From Diogma glabrata (taxonomy: Eukaryota > Arthropoda > Insecta > Diptera > Cylindrotomidae): DNA of 64,000 nucleotides. The first letter of the stretch is position 1; each line of letters opens with the position of its first letter. The stretch covers positions 423,762,429 through 423,826,428 of the forward strand of contig OY856187.1 in NCBI GenBank assembly GCA_963693315.1. Direction: 5' to 3'. This document shows, piece after piece, positions 10,089 to 21,904 of the stretch. The notes under the pieces were generated by a model. That model made no database searches. It was not told the origin of the DNA and saw only the letters and a program-made list of their open reading frames with translations. Both the position numbers and the translations under genes were made by a program.

Positions 10089-13000
10089 CTGGAAATAAAT
10101 GATAAGAAAATTTGAATTTTTCAATTAATTCGAAAACGATCTAAAATTTCTGAGAAAAAGTTATTTTGATTTGTTTTCACAAAATATGTATTCAATATCA
10201 ATGAGAACACTTGCACGGATATGATGTAATTTTTTTACTTATTTTGCTTGGAATATGTGAATATTTTATGCCACACATTGACATACAGTTGTTATAATGT
10301 CTAGGATACGCGATATATAAACACATTCATACAAAACCGGGGCGTTATGAGAGGTCATTATGAATTCATAACACCCGCTTATAAGATACTCAAAAAATAC
10401 GCCAGTTTTAGTATTTTAATTAAATTGCTACTATAAAAACAAATATTTAGTGTTTAGTTTTAACTTGTAATAATTTTTAGCGTTTTTTGGCAATTTCTGT
10501 GCATTATTTGACCCATTAAATTAGAGGGAGAGCTAGGGCAAAAAAATGTTCTGAATTTACTATAGCTGATTTTTTGCCAATTGGTAATAGTAGTTATAGT
10601 AGGATAGTATAGTAGTCTAGTAGTATAGTAGTTATACCATACGCTAAATAAAAGTATTTGTGTACACACACATACTGTGGTCAGTCAAGCGAACTGTAGA
10701 ACAGGCGTCTCATATGTTATCAAATGTGTTATCATAACGTTGGTAATAAAAAGAATTTACTAACAGAGACACAATCTAAACGTCAGTTCCTGTAACCATA
10801 CGCCTTACTTTAACATATCCTTGGTGATTAGGGTGTTCCTTAGTCATATGAGGAAAAAAAATATCGATATATTTTTGGTCTCACCCGCGAACTCGGTGTG
10901 TATACATATAAAAATGAACTGTAAGAAATTTTAGGTCAATCAAATAAAGTTAACTCGTGCCGACTTGAAGTTGAACTTTGGCTTAAGAGTCACTCTATAT
11001 GAAATCATCGAAAAAAAAGAAAAATTGTTGCTGCACTATTTTAGATGTTACTCAAATTTTGTGGAAATGTTCTTTAGAGTTCATAAAATCAAAATCCACA
11101 AGGATTTAATTTTCGCACGCGCCACTTCTGGTCCACACAAAATTAGGCACTTGAAAAGTCGTATTTTTGTGTTTTGCGGTTTTAGCTGTAAAACTTTTTC
11201 TATTAAAGATATTCATTCGATCAATGTGGTATTATAAAGCTGAAAGATGGTAGATTCTAAAACAAAAATAAAAATGTAAGAAACTGTAAGCTGTAAGTAA
11301 GAAGCTGTAAGCTGTAAGAAACAAATGGCTATATAATGTTGGCTTCTGTTTAAACGCCTGTACACCCGCGTCAAGAGGAAATAACAAAACAAAGCCTTAA
11401 AGTTTTTTAAAGTTAAAGGCACGAACTAAATATCCTGCTAATTTCAAATTTTTGTCTTTTACTAAACACGTCCAAATTGTAGCCTGAAATATGCAAATTG
11501 CTGAAATTTCAAAATTTCAAGTAAAGTTTTTGCATTACGAGTTGACTGAACGAGTCGATTTTAATTTTTTATACTATAACGATATGTGCACTTTGATATT
11601 TAAGAATATTTAGACTTTTATATTAAACAGTGCAGACGCTGGTGTCAATTGAAAATCAACAAGAAATCAATAAAATACACGTATTTTCAATACTCTTTCA
11701 TTTTTCAAATATATGCATTATGTCAATTTTTATTTTTGTTTTAGAAACTACCATCTTTCAGCTTTATAATGCCACCTTGATCGAATGAATGAATATCTTT
11801 AATAGAAAAAGTTTTACAGCTAAAACCGCAAAACACAAAAATACGACTTTTCAAGTGCTTTATTTTCTGTGGACCGGAAGTGGTGCGTGCGAAAATTAAA
11901 TCGTTGTGGATTTTGATTTTTTGAACCCTAAAGAACATTTCCACAAAGTTAAGACAGTCAAGTCAGTTAAAAGTGAGAACAGATCTGGTCAGTCAGCCCC
12001 AATGTATATGTACAATAAATAATTATGTAACTTGCAATTTATTTATTTAACTTGAAATTTCAAGTTATATAAATAAATTGCGTGTTATTTATTTATTTTG
12101 CACACACTGGGGCTGACTGAAAACTGTATGTGTGGGTATTAATCATGTTGATGTTGTTGTAGCGACGGGTTTGGTGCTATTGCTCAGGTTCCATGTCCAA
12201 GTTCAGGAACTCTGCTACTGCCCTAGGGCGGTACCACAAATCTTCCTTCGTCAGGTTGGTTATATTTTTAGAACAATTGAATAGTTGGTCTACATCGTGC
12301 GGCGTGCCCTCACATGCGGGACACTTGTCAATAATTTCAGGTTCGATTCTGCTCATGTAGTTGTTTAGAATGCGTGACCAACCGGATGGATCTGGTGCTA
12401 CGGGGAGTTGGACCTAGTTAATAGTTGGACCTATTCGTCAGTGACTTTTGGTGGCTTTCTATTCAAAACACGATTTGGATTATACATAGTTCCTTATTGC
12501 ATTTTCAACTGTTTTGTTGTTTAGTACCTTTAAACCAGTTCTATATGTAGATTCGCCAATGTTACCAGTAACCTGGCTATCTCTGACATCTTGCAGAAAG
12601 CATCTTGCTGTCCTCCTTAAGTCTCTAGGTGGTTCAATCGTAGTTAAGGTGTCATTGCAAGGATGTTGCTCTTTGTGACAGGCCAATAGATATTGTTTGG
12701 TTAGCATTTCATTATGTTCACGGACCGGCAATATATTACATTCCTCGTGTAAGTGATCTCGGTGGGCCATCAAGTGACATCCGGTTGCGGTTCGTAAGGC
12801 AGCGTTTTGTGTTGTTTTGTAACTTATTCCAGTGAGTGTTGGCAACTTGGGGGTCCATATTGCATTGAATTTAAGCAGTGGGTCGAATGTTACACCCATG
12901 TGTAACCCAGTCTCGGATTTTTTACTGTAGGAATAAGTATGTTGTCTATGCAGATGCTTAGTGTTGAATTTACCTCCTTCGTCCATGTGGTGAAAAGTGT

Positions 13001-16000
13001 AGAAGTGAACTTTTCAGTGTAAAGTTTTAGTTTTCTGCTTTTAAACCAATTATTCAGAATATAAAGGTAGGTATTCAGGATATTTGTGAGTTGTTGCAGG
13101 TTATTTCCTGTTGCAAGCACTGTGCACAGTCGTCTGCATATGACGTAATGTTTATTCCTTCTGGTGGGGTAGGCAAACTGCTTAGCTAGAGATTGAATAA
13201 TAACGGTGAGAACTCGGTCTTGTGGAACTCCTTGTCTTAGCACTCTCATTTTAGACTTGCAGTTACGGAATCAACGTATGTTTGGCGACATCTGAGGCAG
13301 TTGCACAACCTGCGCTTTACTAAACCTGGCAAATTAGTATTGAAGATATCATCAAAAATAGCAGCGTGCGACACTGTGTCGAATGGTTTTGATAGGTCGA
13401 GTGCAACTAAATTTGTTCTAGCGCATGGTTGTTTTTGATTCACACCATCACTGATCTGGTTTTGTATTTTTTGAAGCGCGGAGGTTGTACTATGTGCTCG
13501 CCGGAAGCCATGTTGGTGTGGCGCCAAATTGCAAAATCTTGTCAGTTGAGGGAGCAGAAGTGCTTCGATAAGTTTTGTGACCGATGAAAGAATGGATATT
13601 GGTCTGTAAGACTCTCCCTTTTCTTCCAGTTTTCCTGGTTTCAAAAATGGGGTTGATTCTGGTCATTTTCCAGATATTTGGTATATATAGAGTATTTAAA
13701 GATGTATTGAGTGTAGTAGTGAGGTAGTTCAATACTTTGGGTCCGATGTGTTTGAGCATGTTTGGCTGAGATGCCGTCCGGTCCTATAGCTTTTGATGGC
13801 TTAATTTTCCTTACTGCATTCTCCACCTCTTCTTCGGAAAATATGATATCCTCCAAGTTGTCAGTGTTAAGTTTGCGGTGTCTCAATACTGATCTGGTCT
13901 CTTTCTCATGTTTTCGTTGCTTTTCTGTAAACTGAATGTTGAATTTGTTTGCGCATTTCCTGTGGTTTTCAATTGGGATATCGTTGAAGGAGATCATGCA
14001 ATTATTTTGTGGCTGTCGAGGATGATTTAGGCCATGAATGACCTTCCAAAGACTTTTACTAGTACCCAGGTCTGATTTACTCACTAACTCTCTCCATTTA
14101 TTTCTTTTATGATCTGTGACCAACATGTTAACTCGCTTGTTCAGGTCCAGAGTTCTGAAGTCGGCTGGAACTACTTTACAGATGTCATCTCTTTGAGTAG
14201 AAAGCACACACGGTTCATGCGGAAAGTTTGGTTTTAACTTTTGAATTCTGCCAGTTGGAATGTAGCGAGCTTTAGCCTTATTAAAAATTTCTCTGAATTG
14301 TTTTTTTCCCAGAGAGGGCGTCAAGTGGTAAAAATTGCTTACTGCATTCAATTTCGGTAAAATTTGTAAAATTTTCCCAGTCAGCTTTGTTAAAATAAAA
14401 TTAATATGTCTTCTTTTCGGAATTTATTTGATTTATGGAACGGCTTAAGGTGATTATGATCGGCATGTGGTCTAATCCCAATGCGATTTCAGTTCTCCAT
14501 TCTGCAATTGGCATTAGTGACATACTGGCAAAGAAAACATCTAGAGAAGAGTGAGTTATTTGTTACCCTTGTTGGTTGTGGTTCGTTGAGGACTCCAAAA
14601 TTGGAGCCGTCAATTTGATCAGCAATGCTTTCACCTCGTGAATCAGTGTTTAGGTGTGAATGCCATAGATCATGGTGCGTGTTCACATCTCCGAGAATTA
14701 GAGTCTTTGGTATAAAATAAATGTCCTATGGACGGTTCATAACCTGTATCACAGCTGCTTACTGGTGCAATATAAATATTGACTAGCGTTATTTCCGAAT
14801 TTTATTATAATGCCTTGTTTTTCTAGGTGTTTGTCAGTTCCCGGTACTGCAGGTAGTGTGGTTGTACGGTAAATAACGCTTTTGTGAATGATAAAGGCAA
14901 GACCACACCACCTTTGTCCTTCCCTCTATCCAGCCTTATAATTTTAAAATCACAGATACTATCACTAATTTTAGATCTAACATTTAATTTTGTTTCTTGA
15001 AGAAACGTGACTAGAATATTGTTATTGCACATATAGTTTATTATATCTTCAATCTTATTCGTGAGACCGTTGCAATTTAGTTGCATAATTTTTATATCAC
15101 TCTGGGGTTCCGGTAGCGTGTTCATTCGTATTGTTTTGTTGTGAGCTCGTGTTGGTAACTTGATGCTTGACAACATAGCGCTATGTAGTTTTTGGTCCAT
15201 TGCTTATGTGTGACAAGACCCGAGCAATTCTTGAGGGTATTAATCATTGTGGAAGACAGTGTGTCACATGATCAAGGAATACGTCATTAGCTGGATGTTG
15301 GCAACCTTATTTTGGTTTTTTTTCTTGCAAATTTTAAAAATAAATATGCTGCTTAACTCTTATTTTAGGGTCATTCCATTTTAAAGTCAACTTCAAGCTA
15401 AATTTTTTTTCTTCACAAAACTGTAACTGTGACCTATAATTTTTTTTTCATATATTTTACTATAAGATATGGCAACAACTGTGAAAATTCCAATATTGTT
15501 ATTTTGTTTAGAATGCAATTAAGCGCATGGTAGTGAAAAAGGCTTAATATACGAATTAAAATATATCTAAGAAGAATAAAGCATAGCACAAATATAATAA
15601 ACCGAATTGTTTTAGACTTTTTATTTTCTGTAAGCTAAAGTTTGGAGTGTCTGAATTGGACTGCTTTGCTTTCCAAATAAAGGAGATAAGCATTCTAAAT
15701 ACATGAATTCTTTTGTGTTACGTTAGTCACGTTACGTTAGTCACACATCATTTAAATCAAAAGCGTCAATTTATGAAAAACTAACAAATTTTTTAAAAAG
15801 TTATTGGCTTTTTTAAAAAATACATTAATTACATTGAAGAAAATTATCAATAAATTTTATGTACATTTTCAACATCTAGAGAATTTCGGTTCATAATTTA
15901 GGTGTTAATTTAATGGTATAAAAAATGTTACGTTAGTCACATTTACATTTTTATTTAAAAAATATCTAACAAATTTAATTTAAATAAAAAAGCTTTCTGA

Positions 16001-19000
16001 TTTAGATAAATAAACTCGATTTACATTTTAAAAAGTCAACAAGTGCTTAAACTAATCTTTACTATTTTATGCCTTGTTCAAATTAAGGTTATTTTAAGAC
16101 CTTAAGTCCTTAACTTACATTGAATGCATCCATGTGTCGGCAAAGTAGAGCGAAAGACATTAAATTTCTAATGACATTAAAAAAAGACCATAAGACCTTA
16201 ACTGTCATTTTAATGTTTTTACTTCTATAGCAAATTCATATTTATTTATAGTTTAAATTTATTTTTGGAGTTTTATTATATTGTTAGACATTCTTCATCA
16301 AAAAATTCATTTCATTAGAAAAATTGCAGTTGACTGGGAGAAAATATTTTGTATTTTTTTAATAATTTGGTTTAATATTTTAGCCATTTTTCTTTTTATT
16401 TGCCCATTAGGGTTAAACAATTTGAACAATTAATTAAAGTTAAACCAAATTTGTATAATTTTCTAACAATCATTTAATTTTATTATCTTATGAAGGAACA
16501 CCATGAATCTTATGAAGGAAAATCAAATGTCAAAATGATATTAATTAGAACGGTGGTATTCAAAGACAATAGCAATAAGCTTAAAAGACTACTTTATCGA
16601 TAAATTTAAATACCGTAAATTGTCCGAAGCCTTAGTTATAAGGAAACAAAGTTGTGAACTTCGGTATAAATGTTACGTTAGTCACTATGGAATGACCCTT
16701 TATGATTATGTTCCCTATCTTAGATTGAAATATTGGTCTATGTCAGATTTTTTATGTGATAGAATTTATTGTTTAGTAACCCATTCTTTATTTGAATTAT
16801 TCATGTTTTTTTTGTTTTATATTTGTATTGGATGGGCAATATGGCTCCAAAACAGGAGCTAAGCCTTTGAATAAAAAAAAAACCCATTCTTTAAAACAAA
16901 AAAAAAGGGTTGCGTCCATCAGCACGTAAGACCTCGCATGTTGTTGTGGGACCTGGGTCCTGAAATCGTTTTATGTGTTGTCGTGACATACATTGTAATT
17001 CCTACAACACAGCATTTTATTTAAAAAAATGTCACCGAAATTGAATCGTACTGATTGTTAGCATGAGCATCATAACATACATGAGAAGAACAATCATAAC
17101 AGCCCACTTACTGTCATTCAAAATGTGTTATAGCATCTCAACTGCTCGAAATCAGGATACAATTGTATACCGTTTACAAACTTCATCGTCTGAACTTATA
17201 CGTGGCTATTTAACCATAAATTGATTTTATACAATACAATAAACAAATCAATAAATACATTTTATGGCGATATCAATTATTTAATTAATTTAACCGCTAA
17301 AAACCGGAATGATAAACAGAAAATCGAACACATTTTTTTTTAAATAATTACAAATCACAATACACACCTTCGCTTCATTTGATACTGTTGGCTTATTTGA
17401 AAATTGCACCTCTGTTGCTTTTAATATTGTATTTTCTTCCAAAATTGTTGCTTGAGATTGATTATGTCCAAATGGTTTTTTACCATATAAACATTGGTAA
17501 AATATAACACCAACACTCCATACGTCTACTTTTGATGAAATTTTTGGTGGATTTTTACCAACAACAAAACACTCCGGTGGTAGATACCTATATATTTGTA
17601 AGAATAAAAGAAAAAAAAATTAAATAATAAATTTCTGTTTTTTGATTCAAAATGTTTTTATTTTGTCAAACATTTCTCACCAATACGTTCCAGCGCCTTG
17701 TGATGTTAAATCCATACCATGATCCGGATTATAATTTTCTTCGTCCATTACTTTTGATAAACCAAAATCTGTAATTTTAATTTCACCGCAAACATTACCT
17801 TCGGTTAGTAATATGTTTCCTGGTTTTAAATCATAATGAATTACTGGTGGTTTGATTTCATTCAGGTACTTTAGCGCTGAAACGACCTAAAAGAGAAAAA
17901 TTCAGAAATTAGGAAATTTTTAAATTAATGATTTGGAGATAATTATCCTCCATAATGATCTTGATTTGAGAGAATTGATAACAAACTGAGCGGTTTATTG
18001 TCAATTAGTACATAATAATAGTGATATAGATCTACGAAAGATTCATTCATTGTCCTTATTCAACGCTTACTAAAGGTGGAAAAGGTAGAATAGTTAAACC
18101 CAGAAGCGGTCAATGTGTGACCAAAAAGACTGTCATCAAAAGAGTACTAATTTTTTTAGGCAATTTGTCTAACACCGACCACAGTGGATTGCACTTACTG
18201 AACACATATGAAACCATTCCAAGAGGATAGAAAAAAAGTATGCCGATTAAGAAAAGAAACAACTCTTAAAATAAATTTCAGGCTAATTGAAATTATTTAT
18301 TAGAATGCAATCAATGTTCATAAAACAAGTCATACACTTCATATAAAATAAATATGATTTTGCTTCTAAAAATTAACATTTAATATTTTCCCGAATTTTT
18401 ATGATTCAAACATAACATATTTTCTTAATCGTTTTTCCTTTTTTATTAACTTAATCTAAAGGTATGTAGCGAGTGGTGTGGTGACTGTTTTGAAGACATA
18501 TATGTATATCATTTTAAGTTTATGTACATATTGGAAATCACTTGAAATTTGCAATTCGAAATCATTTTTAATTTTCTCTTGGAAAAAAACCTTTAGAAAT
18601 TATTTTTGATGAGTGTGAGTTCGAATCCCAGCACGAAACACACAAACATTTTTCTAAAGGAGTTTTTCTAAGAGAAAATGAAAAATGATTTCGACTTGCA
18701 AAATTCAAAATTCCCATAATGTTGTCTATATATCTAACCATATATAGCAATAAATTGACCGTGCGTCAGATATTAGTTTCGCAGTGATTGACAACAATCA
18801 ATAAGAATGTTAACTTAAGATTTTGACTAAAACATTCTCTCATCCTATGAATACACAGATAGTAATGTCTAGAAATTTAATACAAAAATCCCAAAGAAAT
18901 TTTAAGTTATGTTTCAGCCGGTGCAGTGGGAAATATAATTAGAAATATGTACAAAATGGTATAAGTTGAATAATGAACAATCGAACATTTTACCTGCATA

Positions 19001-20922
19001 ATAATTGATCTCGCTTCCCTCTCTGGTATTGTTTTGTGTTGTTTTAAATAAAAATCTAAATCATGTCCATCACAATATTCTAACACAGTACAAAATGAAT
19101 TCGCATCAATTTCAAAGACATCATATAATTTGACAACACGGGGATGATCTAATGCTTTATGTATATTATATTCCCTTAGAGCATGCCTTAAAATAAATAT
19201 AAGAACAAATAATTTAAATTTCAAATTCATTTTCTTGAAATTTATTCAATTACTTAATATAATTAGCCTTTTTATCTTCCTTCCAGTCTTTATTCAATTG
19301 GTGCACTTTACAAGCAACATATCGTTGTTCCTTTAAATCAAATGCTTTATGAACTTCTGAAAATCCACCTTTTCCTAATAACATTAATAACAAGTAACGA
19401 TCGTTTAACACAGGATGATTATTAAATCGTGACTGTAATATAAAAGAATAGTTAATAAAATTTATGCCAAACGGTTTAAGGTATGGATTTAATGTACTCT
19501 TACTTGATCCTCATTGTGAATACGTTTTAATTCACGAATATGAAGATTGCGTTCACGTTCTAATTTCTCCATTTCTAATTGAAGATCTGCATCTTCTTTT
19601 TTAAGCGCATTTTGTCTTAATTTTAATATTTCATCACTTTCATAGTATTCCTGTTGTGTAAAACCACCAGCCACAGCATCTGGTTTTAAAAAACCACCGG
19701 AATCACCATTATGCAATGCAGTACCAACAGTTGTTGATGTCGATGTTGTTGATCCTACTGATGATGAGGAGGATGTATTACGTTTTCTAGAATTCTCACT
19801 ATTCGATGGTCGTTTTTTTGTTAATATTTTCTTTTGTCTATCTATTTCCTCACGTTCCGATGCAATTTCTTCCTGCCGCCTAGCTAATTCTTGAAATGCA
19901 TAACCATCGGTCCAATTTTCTTGAAATGTTGCACCAACACGTTGGGTTACAAATTGTCCTAGTCTTAACCTATTTTGCATGCATTTTTGACGTGCCTCCT
20001 TCTTTTCAATATTGCTTTTTTCTTTTAATAACTTTTTAACAACGTCTATACATTTATTTATATGATTCTTATGTTGCTCGATAACTTTTTGATGTGCTGT
20101 TATCTGACACTTTTGTTCATCGGATAATCGTGTTAATTCATCTAACTTTGTTTTACTTGATTCAATTTCTGAATCACGTTCTTGAATTTCTATATAGGAT
20201 AGTTCAGTTTGAGTTGATTTTGTTACCATTATCGATGATAACGGTGATGTGGATAATGTAGATATTGTTGATGTTGGTATTGTTGTTAATATAGTTGTGG
20301 TTGTGTTTTGAATTGGCTGTTGCTGAATTATTTGTTGTTGCTGTGACTGTTGTGTTTGTTGTAATGTTGCTATTGTTGTTTGATTTGTAGGTGCTGGAGG
20401 TGGAGGTATTGTTGATAGGACTATATTGGAAGAAGGGCGATTTTTAAAGAACTCTTGTGTTACACCACTACTAAGACTAGTTACACTCAGTGGAGGTTGA
20501 GGACTAGGCGGATACATTGGATAACCTTGTTGTGGTGATGGACTTTTTGCACCACCAGTACTAAGTTGCCTAATTGGGCTATTGCCCGTTTGTTTACTAT
20601 GAAAATATTCATTTATTTTCTTACTATCATTTAATGTAGGTATAGTAACTCTTGGACCCTTTGGATTTTGTGGCAAAATTATATTACCACTACTTCCTCC
20701 ACTCCCACCATGTCCACCACTATCGTCGGCAGGCAATTTTCTTTTACGTTTACGTTCTGATTGAGTACGTGGGAGTTTGTCAGGGGTACTACCAGACTCC
20801 ACCTCCTTATCACTATGGGAGGAGCCAGTGCTCATATTTGAGTCCTGGTTGTGTGCTGTTGTCTGGCCACCTTGTATTATCGACGTTTGGGGTGCCATCT
20901 GCAATTGCGTTCCGGCGGACAT
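9843..20922 (-). CDS. Tlk: Tousled-like serine/threonine kinase, six coding exons (820 aa)
   Basis: Nuclear Ser/Thr kinase; in animals the family phosphorylates the histone chaperone ASF1 and supports replication-coupled chromatin assembly. The coding exons are 20922-19504, 19432-19254, 19186-18994, 17886-17681, 17587-17368 and 10088-9843. All junctions are GT-AG, phases agree, and the total is 2,463 nt. Order: Ser-rich N-terminus, basic cluster ERKRKRKLP near residue 56, KKINEYF near 101, Gln/Pro/Thr-rich stretch 130-232, coiled coils about 242-310 and 425-470 around a TLK-specific block ([15 protein letters not shown]), then the kinase domain about 486-770. Key residues: LGKGGFSEV loop at 492-500, catalytic Lys515 in [13 protein letters not shown] with Asp616, DFG at 637-639, PPE at 669-671. 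HYD in place of HRD is the usual TLK form. Length is close to vertebrate TLK (about 770) and much shorter than I recall for fly Tlk. Identity is very secure; the N-terminus may have an extra upstream exon. Confidence 0.96.
11055..11950. repeat. Large foldback repeat in Tlk intron 5, with central minisatellite
   Basis: Arms 11055-11276 and 11724-11950 are inverted copies of about 225 bp (tggaaatgttcttta, cttttcaagtgc, aaagttttacagctaaaaccgc on the right arm). The roughly 450-bp centre has a short (aagctgt)n-like run at about 11,277-11,327. The open frames in each arm (near 10,965-11,237 plus and 11,741-11,944 minus) are the same sequence read in opposite directions and need not be coding. Confidence 0.75.
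11990..12119. repeat. 130-bp palindromic MITE
   Basis: Ends cagtcagcccca / tggggctgactg are perfect inverted repeats. The sequence is self-complementary nearly throughout, with the perfect 18-bp centre aacttgaaatttcaagtt. It sits at the left edge of repeat R copy 2. Confidence 0.75.
12147..15234 (-). mobile_element. LINE copy A (CR1/Jockey-type), 5'-truncated, with 13-bp target duplication
   Basis: Single-ORF2 non-LTR retrotransposon. The minus strand encodes an APE endonuclease ([27 protein letters not shown] at 15,100-14,980; [13 protein letters not shown] near 14,650), a linker ([17 protein letters not shown] near 13,800), reverse transcriptase ([50 protein letters not shown] near 13,130, LLGVTFDP) and a C-terminal Cys motif [18 protein letters not shown] with [12 protein letters not shown] near 12,200. 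It ends in a CAACAACATCAAC-type tail. Flanks gggtattaatcat at 12134-12146 and 15235-15247 are identical. Several frameshifts make it dead. Confidence 0.9.
15248..17025. repeat. Repeat family R copy 2, right part, interrupted by a TIR transposon
   Basis: 15,248-15,367 and 16,703-17,025 line up with 960-1,330 of copy 1. The left remnant of this copy is 12,120-12,146, on the far side of LINE A. Shared words include the 18-base gggacctgggtcctgaaa. Confidence 0.6.
15368..16698. mobile_element. Non-autonomous TIR transposon, 4-bp TSD ttta
   Basis: Ends gggtcattccat / atggaatgaccc are inverted, and identical ttta sits outside both (15364-15367, 16699-16702). Internal copies of gttacgttagtcac occur at about 15,718, 15,732, 15,928 and 16,672. 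No transposase is encoded. A 4-bp duplication would suit a Sola-like superfamily, but that is inference. A related fragment lies at 63,640-63,720. Confidence 0.75.
17368..17587 (-). CDS. Tlk: Tlk coding exon 5 (kinase C-lobe)
   Basis: Completes Trp666, then residues 667-739: [26 protein letters not shown] and KPFGHNQSQ, all typical of TLK. Acceptor ATATAG, donor GTGTGTATTG. The 7,279-bp intron that follows holds the nested transposons described separately. Confidence 0.95.
17681..17886 (-). CDS. Tlk: Tlk coding exon 4 (catalytic and activation loops)
   Basis: Residues 598-665 plus two bases of Trp666. Contains the catalytic loop HYDLKPGN (Asp616), the DFGLSK magnesium-binding motif (Asp637) and the activation segment up to GAGTYW. 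Acceptor TTTTAG, donor GTGAGA; the next intron is 93 bp. All catalytic residues are intact, which argues for a functional kinase. Confidence 0.95.
18541..18707. repeat. Foldback repeat with pol III B-box-like centre, Tlk intron 3
   Basis: Arms about 18541-18600 and 18648-18707 are inverted copies (cgaaatcattttt, attttctctt, cctttagaaa). The roughly 47-bp centre holds gagttcgaatccc (18617-18629), which resembles a tRNA T-arm / B box. No A box was found at the usual distance. Confidence 0.65.
18994..19186 (-). CDS. Tlk: Tlk coding exon 3 (alpha-C to hinge)
   Basis: One base completes Lys533, then residues 534-597 follow. Contains [19 protein letters not shown] (alpha-C region), the hinge [17 protein letters not shown], and ends at SIIMQ in phase 0 on donor GTAAAATG. 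The acceptor is TTTTAAG. The preceding intron is 67 bp and the following one is 1,107 bp. Confidence 0.95.
19254..19432 (-). CDS. Tlk: Tlk coding exon 2 (kinase N-lobe start)
   Basis: Residues 474-532 plus two bases of codon 533. Contains the ATP-binding glycine loop LGKGGFSEV and the catalytic lysine in YVACKV. Bounded by acceptor TTACAG and donor GTAATTG. The intron between exons 1 and 2 is 71 bp. The peptide [12 protein letters not shown] matches the start of the TLK kinase domain closely. Confidence 0.95.
19504..20922 (-). CDS. Tlk: Tlk coding exon 1 (residues 1-473, regulatory N-terminal half)
   Basis: Carries the disordered N-terminus, nuclear-localisation-like basic run, low-complexity Q/P/T region and both coiled-coil blocks through which TLKs dimerise. 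The exon ends after RIHNEDQ in phase 0 at donor GTAAGAG. The ATG directly follows TTTTTTAG, which looks like a splice acceptor, so the 5' UTR is probably on one or more upstream exons. The same TAG is also an in-frame stop immediately before the ATG if this region is not spliced. KSTQTEL at 235-241 resembles an LC8 dynein light-chain binding motif. The plus-strand frames over this exon are shadows. Confidence 0.95.
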
Positions 20923-21904
20923 CTAAAAAATAAAATGAAAACTCATTATAAAACTGATCAGAAAATTGCATTTCAATCAAAAAAAATTAGTAAAAGTAAA
21001 AAAAATCCATCATGGACGTCAATTTACTTTCTACTTGACAAAATCATACACACAAAAAAAAATTAATTACATTTTTATCAAAGAAATTATAAGTTTAATA
21101 AAATAAGAACTAAAATATAGACATGGACACAAAGTTAATATGTAAAATAAAATACAAACAAAATGGCGATTTATATCAAAAAAACTATTTCTTTTTATGT
21201 AAATATATAAATTTTTTAATACCAGTGATAATTTTCTTATATTTTTTGATTCAACAACATAATTTTTCTTCAATATAATTTATATTTAATTTTTTACCAT
21301 TTATATACAAAATCAAAATGGCTGAACATTCTGCACATATCTCTGATTATAATTAAATCGATTACGACACAAAACTAAAGATATTATGAGACAAATTACT
21401 ATTTTAATATAAATTTAATTGAATGCTTTGAACAAAAATATAATTTCAAATTATCTATTTTTTCATATATATAAATTTATTAATTCATTTTTTTTTTTTT
21501 ATTCAAAAAAAAAAATATTTTGCTATTTTTATTTGACAAATTTAAACACATTCACGAGATAGCTCTTTTTATGAGTAGTCTCTCAATTCAACTAATACAA
21601 ATCCAAAAAAAAATTATACAGCCATACAAAAATTATTCACAATCATCAGTTCTCCTATTTTAAATGAAACAGTTTTTTAATATTACATATATTTTTCTCA
21701 AAAACAAAATAAAAATACACAAAAATAAAATTCTCAACAAAAGTAAAATAATTCATAAAAATTTGTAATCATAATTATTTAGATCTCACGAATACAACTG
21801 GAATGAGAAACTATATTCTGAAGTAGGAACAACAAAAAAAAAACAATACAATTGCAGTAAAATCCCGTCATTCATGAGCATATTCTTTGTGTACAATACA
21901 TTTA
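20923..21904. other. Upstream of Tlk exon 1; probable 5' intron
   Basis: Very AT-rich with many homopolymers. It ends at the acceptor-like TTTTTTAG before the Tlk ATG (minus strand). I could not pick a convincing 5' UTR exon donor. Confidence 0.4.

Noticed and set aside
18610..18640. tRNA gene suggested by gttcgaatccc
   Set aside because: No acceptor stem, D-arm or anticodon arm in the proper places; only the T-arm-like word is present.
20652..21066. Plus-strand frames opposite Tlk exon 1
   Set aside because: Antisense shadows; the minus-strand frame has clear TLK homology and proper splice sites.
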